Assembly: GCA_963677085.2 (NCBI GenBank)
Contig: CAXXFH010000004.1
Span: forward strand, 1,302,001-1,366,000
Length of the DNA: 64,000 bases
Reading direction: 5' to 3'
DNA from: G963677085 sp963677085
GTDB lineage: Bacteria > Planctomycetota > Planctomycetia > Pirellulales > Thermoguttaceae
Positions 58,759 to 64,000 of the stretch are shown here, piece after piece (position 1 is the stretch's first letter; the number at the start of each line of letters is the position of its first letter). A program made the translations under genes and the position numbers. Under the pieces are notes generated by a model. It was not told the DNA's origin. It worked only from the letters and a program-made list of their open reading frames with translations, and did no database searches.

Positions 58759-59640
58759 ATGCCGATCGACTTCACCTGCCCTCACTGCGGCGCCCAAACC
58801 CAAGTGGACGAACAACACGCGGGCCAGACGGGGCCTTGTGCGTCGTGCGGCCAAACGATCACCGTGCCCGTGCCCACGGGAGTCGGCGGCTACGCGACAC
58901 CAGCGAGACAGAAATCGAGTCTCGTGATTCTGGGATGGCTCGTCGCAATACTGATCTGCGGCGGTTTTCTTACGGCGCTTTTGTTGCCGGTCATTGAACC
59001 CGCTCGGGAAGCCGCGCGACGGATGCAATGCACCAATAACATGAAGCAAATCGCCCTCGCCTTGCATAACTACCACAAGGCCTACGGCTGTTTCCCGCCA
59101 GCCTACATTGCCGACGAAAACGGCCGGCCGATGCACAGTTGGCGGGTGCTGGTCCTGCCATACATGGAGCGACAGGAACTCTACGACCGGTACGACTTCA
59201 ACGAGCCGTGGAACGGTTCGAACAACCGGGAGTTGGTCGACCTGATGGCAAACGTCTACCATTGTCCAAGTGACAATGACAACATCAAAACAATCGAAAC
59301 GAACTATTTGATGGTCGTGGGTCCGAATGCTTTCTCCGACGGCCCGACCGCCCGAAAGACCGCCGACATCACCGATGGCACTAGCAATACCATCATGGTA
59401 GTCGAGATGGCAAACAGCCGGATCAGCTGGATGGAGCCGGTCGACTGGGACACGACCAAGTCCAGTTTCACGATCAACGACGGCAGCCCCGGCGAGCTGC
59501 GCAGCGATCACCAAGGCGGGGTCAACGTGGGCTTCGGCGACGGTTCAGTACAGTTTCTCCCCAATGACATCTCGCCCGAGAACCTCAAGGCCCTGACTAC
59601 CATCAACGGCGGCGAAGTAGTCGATCTCGATGATTATTGA
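58759..59640 (+). CDS. DUF1559-like protein with N-terminal zinc ribbon, copy 2
   Basis: 293 residues from the ATG at 58759. It is about 75 percent identical in long stretches to copy 1: the ribbon MPIDFTCPHCGAQTQVDEQH, the helix ending TALLLPVIEPAREAARRMQC, KQIALALHNYHKAYGCFPPA, MHSWRVLVLPYMERQELYDR, DGTSNTIMVVEMANSRISWM and the H-x9-DG end (DHQGGVNVGFGDGSV). A recent tandem duplication of copy 1. Same unknown function. Confidence 0.88.
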   Translation: MPIDFTCPHCGAQTQVDEQHAGQTGPCASCGQTITVPVPTGVGGYATPARQKSSLVILGWLVAILICGGFLTALLLPVIEPAREAARRMQCTNNMKQIALALHNYHKAYGCFPPAYIADENGRPMHSWRVLVLPYMERQELYDRYDFNEPWNGSNNRELVDLMANVYHCPSDNDNIKTIETNYLMVVGPNAFSDGPTARKTADITDGTSNTIMVVEMANSRISWMEPVDWDTTKSSFTINDGSPGELRSDHQGGVNVGFGDGSVQFLPNDISPENLKALTTINGGEVVDLDDY

Positions 59641-59680
59641 TGCTTGCATTGAAAATGATCCGCTTCGGAAAGCCGAACGC

Positions 59681-59738
59681 CTGGAAACCCAGGCTCCCGT
59701 TGGTCGCCTTCCGCTCATTAGCTATGCAAGCGTCAATA
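59681..59738. repeat. Diverged fragment of the 103-bp repeat
   Basis: GGCTCCCGTTGGTCGCCTTC, then bases ending GCAAGCGTCAATA, against GGCTCCCGTTGGTCGCCCTC and GCAGGATCCAATA in the intact copies. It lies between two tandem genes. A weaker trace is near 54538. Confidence 0.55.
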
Positions 59739-59832
59739 GGCGAATTGACTCGTAGGACACGCTATCGGTTACCAGAATTTGCAGCGTCCTCAAAATCGAC
59801 GATTCAACCAACTTTTCTGGGGAGGTTCTCCC

Positions 59833-60747
59833 GTGACAATCCCCTTCACCTGCCCTCATTGCGGCGTGCGGACCGACGTCGACGAACAGTATGCCGAGCA
59901 GTCGGGCCCCTGTGCGTCGTGTGGAAATACCATCACCGTGCCGCCGCTGGCCGGCACACCCGGCTACACCGGCACCAAGCAAAACACGCAAACCGTGGTG
60001 GTTGTGTCGCTGATCGCCACGGTGCTGCTCGGCGGTCTGCTCGTCTGCGGCGGTGGCTTGGCGTTCTTCTTCATGCGTGGTACGGCCATGGTCAATCGCA
60101 TACCCACGCCCTCGCTGCAATGCACTAATCAACTGAAGCAAATCGGTCTGGCGATGCACAATTATCACCAGGTCTACCACTGTTTTCCCCCGGCCTATCT
60201 TGCCGATGAAGACGGAAATCCCCAGCACAGTTGGCGCGTGCTTCTGCTGCCCTACCTGGGACACCAGTGGTTGTACGATCAGTATAAGTTCGACGAGCCC
60301 TTCAACAGTGCCCATAACCTCACGCTGGCGAACAGCATCGGCAATGTCTATGGCTGCCCAGACGACTGGAACGCCGCCAACACGGGCGGAACCAGCTATG
60401 TGATGCTCGTCGGGAAGGACACCATCTCCGACGGCACATCGGCCACGAAAATCGAACAAATCCACGACGGCACGAGCAACACGATCTTGCTGGTCGAGAT
60501 GTCGAACTCGAACATCCCCTGGATGGAACCCCGCGACCTCTCGGTCGACGACATCACGTTTGGCATCAACGACAGCACGCCCGACGGCATCCGCGGCAAC
60601 CATGGGGACGGGACCGTCAATCTCTTACTGTGCGACGGCTCGGTCCGCACGGTCGACGCCACCGCCAACCCAAAGGTGATCGAAAAAATGTCGACAATCG
60701 CCGGCAGGGAACTCGTCACCTCCGACGACCTCGATTTCGCTGATTAG
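59833..60747 (+). CDS. DUF1559-like protein with N-terminal zinc ribbon, copy 3
   Basis: 304 residues. Starts with GTG at 59833 with GGGGAGG upstream, which gives a ribbon start (TIPFTCPHCGVRTDVDEQYA). More diverged than copies 1 and 2: the pilin-like helix is shorter (FFFMRGTAMVNRIPTPSLQC), but KQIGLAMHNYHQVYHCFPPA, HSWRVLLLPYLGHQWLYDQY and the DG end (GDGTVNLLLCDGSVRTVD) are kept. Order and direction match copies 1 and 2, so all three probably arose by duplication in place. Confidence 0.86.
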   Translation: MTIPFTCPHCGVRTDVDEQYAEQSGPCASCGNTITVPPLAGTPGYTGTKQNTQTVVVVSLIATVLLGGLLVCGGGLAFFFMRGTAMVNRIPTPSLQCTNQLKQIGLAMHNYHQVYHCFPPAYLADEDGNPQHSWRVLLLPYLGHQWLYDQYKFDEPFNSAHNLTLANSIGNVYGCPDDWNAANTGGTSYVMLVGKDTISDGTSATKIEQIHDGTSNTILLVEMSNSNIPWMEPRDLSVDDITFGINDSTPDGIRGNHGDGTVNLLLCDGSVRTVDATANPKVIEKMSTIAGRELVTSDDLDFAD

Positions 60748-60965
60748 CAGAGCCTGTTGAAAAAGGGTGCCACTGGCACCCGACCTGCAACCCCAACCCA
60801 AAAAGAACCCACCCACCCCATTTTACCTGCATTCAACAACCGCTACTTCCCCCTCAAGCCGCAAGGGCCGCCCGACCGATACGAAGTCCGCTGGGGTGTG
60901 GCCGTGCGCTGCGCCCGATCAGCGCGTGTATTGGACGCAACCACCTCTTGCCTGAGGGATCTGCA

Positions 60966-62846
60966 ATGCAGTTGGCACGGATCGCCACCTGGTTTGTCGT
61001 GGGATGGCTTGTCGCGGGGGGATGTCTTGCGCATTGCGTCTCGGCAGCGCCAAACTCGGCCGCCTTGCCGCAAGCAATCACCACACGACAGCGCACCTTC
61101 TCTATCCCCTTTTCTGTCCCCCCACCTACCCAGGCTCAAGAGCCGGTCGAGGTTCAGCTTTGGGTCTCCGGCGACCAGGGCCGCTCGTGGCAACAATATA
61201 GCGTGGTATCACCGCATCAGCGGCAGTTTATGTTCCGCGCGGCCGTTGATGGCGAGTTCTGGTTTGTCGTGCGTACGGTAGACCGCAGCGGTCGGGCACA
61301 ACCCGAGCAACTTGTCCGCCCCGGCCTGCGCGTGATCGTCGACACGGAACTCCCCAAACTCGAACTACAGGCCCTGCGGGGTGCCGCCGGACAGATTATC
61401 ACCCGGTGGAAAATTCAAGACGCCAATCCCAAGCCGGGCGGACTAAAGATCCATTACCGAGCCGACGGCAGTCGCTGGCAGACGGTGGCAACCGACGATC
61501 CACAAATGTCGTCTCATCCTCGAACCTCGGGCGAAATCACCTGGATGCCGCCGGCCGGGGTCCAACGCCTCGAGGTGCGTGGCGAGGCCACCGACTTGGC
61601 CGACAACACGTCGGTCAGCCATGCCCAGGTTGATTTGCAGGCAGCTTCCTTGGCCGCACAATCGCCGGCCAACTCGGCTTGGCGAGCGGGACGTCCCGAC
61701 CCGGCCCAACAGGCATTTCCTCCTCAAGCTACGGCCGTTTCGATCACGCGGGAAACACCGAACCAGGCGACTGCCAACGCAACCCCCGACGATCGCTACG
61801 CCAACCACCCGGCCAACAATCCTCCGTACGGCAATACGCCCTACGCCAGTCAGCCAATTGGCAACCGCTACGCCGAACAGGTTGCCCCGCAGACGCCGGC
61901 CGGAAACGTCACCGCACCACAAGCCGGTCACGGCGGTTACCGGCCAGCCGCCGCTTTACCCAATGCGACGGGCATGCCCACGGCCGACCCTCGCCCGATT
62001 GCTCCCGGCATGGGCGTCGCCGGCATCGGCGCGAGCAACCTGGAAAGTGGCGAACGGGGTAGTAGTTCGGCGCCGATGGGTGCCGGCTCCGTGGCTATCA
62101 GCCTTAGCCCCAACGCCCAAAACGCCGCCTCGTCGACCCCGTCGGGGCCGGGCTTCGAGGCCTTCGGGTTACCGCCGGGCGAGCGTCCGCGAATGGTCAA
62201 ATCGCGGCTATTCGAACTCGACTACGACGTCAGTTCGGTAGGTTCCTCGGGAATCGCCCGAGTGGAACTGTTTGGCACACGCGACGGCGGTCGCACCTGG
62301 AAAAGCTTCGCCCTGGACGACGACAACCGCAGTCCGATCCTGGTCTCAGTCGACGCGGCAGGGATCTACGGCTTTCGGGCTGTGATCCAAAGCGGTGCGG
62401 GACTGGGCACACCACGTCCCGAGCCGGGGGCCCTGCCGGAAATCGTCGTCGGCGTGGACCTCACCGAACCAATCGCTCGAATCGTCTCGGCCGAACAGGG
62501 CACCGGCACGGAGGCCGGCACGTTGACAATCCGCTGGACGGCCGAAGACCTGCTGCTGAGCGCCCAGCCGGTGAGCCTCTCGTTTAGCGAAAGCCCGGCC
62601 GGACCTTGGACGGCGATTGCCAGCGGCCTGGAAAACACCGGGCAATACACCTGGCGGCCCGACGCCCGGGTGCCGGAGCACATCTACCTGCGTTTGGAGG
62701 TCCGCGACGAAGCCGGCAACGTAGCGGCCGTCGAGGCCCCGGAGGCCATCTCGATGGATCACCTCCGGCCAACCGTCCGCATCCGCGACGTCCGCCCTCT
62801 GGGTGAACCGGCCCGCACCGGCGGACGACGATATAGGTTTTACTAA
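60966..62846 (+). CDS. Large secreted protein with Ig-like modules
   Basis: 626 residues from the ATG at 60966 (MQLARIATWFVVGWLVAGGC), which opens a signal peptide; an in-frame GTG/ATG six codons earlier is not better. Three or four beta-sandwich modules of about 90-100 residues: VEVQLWVSGDQGRSWQQYSV, GQIITRWKIQDANPKPGGLK with GEATDLADNTSVSHAQVDLQ, and SSGIARVELFGTRDGGRTWK with TLTIRWTAEDLLLSAQPVSL at the end. They are joined by a 160-residue low-complexity linker rich in Pro, Asn, Ala and Gly (about 225-410). Ig/fibronectin-like repeats of this type occur in planctomycete extracellular proteins. Function unknown; a role in binding glycans or in surface structure is an inference. Confidence 0.75.
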   Translation: MQLARIATWFVVGWLVAGGCLAHCVSAAPNSAALPQAITTRQRTFSIPFSVPPPTQAQEPVEVQLWVSGDQGRSWQQYSVVSPHQRQFMFRAAVDGEFWFVVRTVDRSGRAQPEQLVRPGLRVIVDTELPKLELQALRGAAGQIITRWKIQDANPKPGGLKIHYRADGSRWQTVATDDPQMSSHPRTSGEITWMPPAGVQRLEVRGEATDLADNTSVSHAQVDLQAASLAAQSPANSAWRAGRPDPAQQAFPPQATAVSITRETPNQATANATPDDRYANHPANNPPYGNTPYASQPIGNRYAEQVAPQTPAGNVTAPQAGHGGYRPAAALPNATGMPTADPRPIAPGMGVAGIGASNLESGERGSSSAPMGAGSVAISLSPNAQNAASSTPSGPGFEAFGLPPGERPRMVKSRLFELDYDVSSVGSSGIARVELFGTRDGGRTWKSFALDDDNRSPILVSVDAAGIYGFRAVIQSGAGLGTPRPEPGALPEIVVGVDLTEPIARIVSAEQGTGTEAGTLTIRWTAEDLLLSAQPVSLSFSESPAGPWTAIASGLENTGQYTWRPDARVPEHIYLRLEVRDEAGNVAAVEAPEAISMDHLRPTVRIRDVRPLGEPARTGGRRYRFY

Positions 62847-62955
62847 AGCGGAAAGCGGAAAGCCAAAAGCGGAAAAGGGCGTAGAAAGCTAAAAACTGGG
62901 GGGATGTCGGCTTTCCGTTTTTGTCATCCGCTTTCCGCTTTCCGCTTTCCGCTTT
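62845..62955. repeat. Inverted pair of GCGGAAA/TTTCCGC heptamer arrays before holA
   Basis: (AAAGCGG)n on the left (62845-62880) and (CTTTCCG)n on the right (62909-62955), separated by about 28 bases. The two sides are complementary and could fold. The right array ends 11 bases before the holA ATG. The left array begins in the stop codon of the preceding gene. Confidence 0.7.
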
Positions 62956-62966
62956 ATACTGTCTCC

Positions 62967-64000
62967 ATGGCCAAATCACTGCACGCCGTGGACTATCTTG
63001 CTGCTGTCGAGAAGCACCCGCCGCGGCCGGTTTGCGCGCTGGTGGGCGACGAAGCTTTTTTCCAGCGGCAAGCCCTGCTCGAACTCCGCGACGCCGTGCT
63101 GGGCACCGAGGAGTCCGACTTCTCGTACACCGCTTTCGAGGGACGCAAGGCCGAGTTTCGCGACGTGCTCGAGGAACTCTCCACGGTGGCCATGTTTGGT
63201 GGCGACTGCCGCATGGTGGTCGTCGAGGAAGCCGACGACTTCGTCACCCGATACCGCCAGCAGTTGGAAGACTACGTTGCCAAGCCCGCCAGAAGCGGGG
63301 TTTTCGTACTGTTGCTCAAGTCGCTGCCGAGCAACACGCGATTGGCCAAAGCCGTGGCAGCCGACGGTCTGATCGTCGATTGCAGTGCTCCCCGCGGAGC
63401 CGCCCTGCCCCGCTGGCTCACGGCCTGGGCCCAACAGTTCCACCGCTTCAAGCTGGCCCAGTCGGCGGCCGAAATGCTCGTCGAAATGATTGGGCCCGAG
63501 GTCGGTCTGCTCGACCAGGAATTGGCCAAATTGGCGCTAACGGCCGGTCCTAACGGCAAAATCACGGCCGAAACCGTTTCACAGTCGGTCGGCGGCTGGC
63601 GAGCCAAGACCGCCTGGGAAATGCTCGATGCAGCACTCGACGGCAAAGCGGCCAAAGCGCTCAGCCAACTCGATCGCCTGCTGGCGGCCGGCGAGCAACC
63701 GATCGGCGTGCTGGGCCAAATCTCGGCCTCGCTACGGCGTTTTGCGGCCGCCACACAACTGATCGTTCGGGCAACCGAGTCGGGCCATCGAATGGCGTTA
63801 CCCGCCGCACTGGAACAAGCCGGTGTGCGCTCGTTCGTAGTCAAAAAGGCCGAGCACCAACTGCGTCATTTGGGTCGCCAGCGAGCGCTAATGATCTACG
63901 ACTGGCTGTTGGCCGCCGACCTCGACCTGAAGGGGGCCAGTGCCCTACCCCCGCGGCTGATCCTCGAACGGCTCATCGCCCGCCTGGCCGCCCCACGCGA
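62967..64000 (+). CDS. holA: DNA polymerase III subunit delta, partial at window end
   Basis: The frame runs from the ATG at 62967 off the right edge (344 codons seen; the family is about 330-350 long). The delta subunit opens the beta clamp in the clamp loader. Visible are the N-terminal AAA-like domain, CALVGDEAFFQRQALLELRD, FGGDCRMVVVEEADDFVTRY, FVLLLKSLPSNTRLAKAVAA with a degenerate P-loop-free region, and the collar helices GQISASLRRFAAATQLIVRA and KKAEHQLRHLGRQRALMIYD. No SD sequence is seen; the bases before the start are a CTTTCCG array. Confidence 0.85.
   Translation, partial: MAKSLHAVDYLAAVEKHPPRPVCALVGDEAFFQRQALLELRDAVLGTEESDFSYTAFEGRKAEFRDVLEELSTVAMFGGDCRMVVVEEADDFVTRYRQQLEDYVAKPARSGVFVLLLKSLPSNTRLAKAVAADGLIVDCSAPRGAALPRWLTAWAQQFHRFKLAQSAAEMLVEMIGPEVGLLDQELAKLALTAGPNGKITAETVSQSVGGWRAKTAWEMLDAALDGKAAKALSQLDRLLAAGEQPIGVLGQISASLRRFAAATQLIVRATESGHRMALPAALEQAGVRSFVVKKAEHQLRHLGRQRALMIYDWLLAADLDLKGASALPPRLILERLIARLAAPR

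Noticed and set aside
1..64000. Prophage or integrated plasmid
   Set aside because: No integrase, capsid, terminase, replication or partition gene is seen in the window.

Overview
The window looks like a piece of a planctomycete chromosome, most likely of the order Pirellulales. The signs are three tandem DUF1559-type proteins, three PEP-CTERM surface proteins, a GlnRS encoded next to a GltX, many secreted or lipid-anchored proteins without clear bacterial homologues, high GC, and intergenic DNA full of palindromic and heptanucleotide repeats. The assignment is an inference from gene content. No rRNA, phage, plasmid or CRISPR locus is visible.

Layout. 1-3.6 kb: end of a Gfo/Idh/MocA oxidoreductase, a small membrane protein and a large secreted putative glycosidase. 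3.8-7.2 kb (minus): a three-gene MotA/TolQ-like channel operon with two TolR/ExbD-like coiled-coil partners. 7.8-14.8 kb: alaS, a Uma2-type nuclease, recA, and an HtrA-like protease. 14.9-22 kb (minus): a PEP-CTERM protein, thpR, a PfkB sugar kinase, glnS, a small unknown and gltX. 22-28 kb: an acidic-tailed membrane protein, a membrane glycosyltransferase-like protein partly built from repeat DNA, a methyltransferase-like protein and an alpha/beta hydrolase. 28-36 kb (minus): two PEP-CTERM proteins, a lactonase-type beta-propeller, a secreted EEP-family phosphatase, a small membrane protein and a double SGNH hydrolase. 36.3-37.4 kb: a complete IS630-family insertion sequence. 37.7-39.4 kb: four short orphan genes. 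39.6-41.7 kb (minus): tRNA-Leu and leuA, preceded by a leucine-rich leader peptide and an attenuator. 42-52.6 kb: mostly planctomycete-specific proteins, including a lipoprotein cluster and a phosphohexomutase-like protein without its catalytic serine. 52.8-64 kb: an aminotransferase, a MarC protein, clpX, a SHOCT-like small protein, KDPG aldolase, three DUF1559-like zinc-ribbon proteins, a large secreted protein and the start of holA.

The strongest regulatory find is the leuA leader: promoter, 20-codon leader peptide with seven leucines, and mutually exclusive 1:2, 2:3 and 3:4 pairings ending in an intrinsic terminator. The strongest genome-structure find is the density of dispersed repeats. 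These include a 221-223 bp miniature-transposon-like element in two inverted copies, one flanked by an 11-bp direct repeat. There are also a 103-bp repeat, several double-hairpin families and heptanucleotide arrays that run right up to start and stop codons. One coding sequence has been invaded by several of these repeats.

Most housekeeping genes stand alone. Apparent operons are the channel operon, the lipoprotein block at 44.4-47.0 kb, aminotransferase plus marC (4-bp gap), and the tandem DUF1559-like genes.
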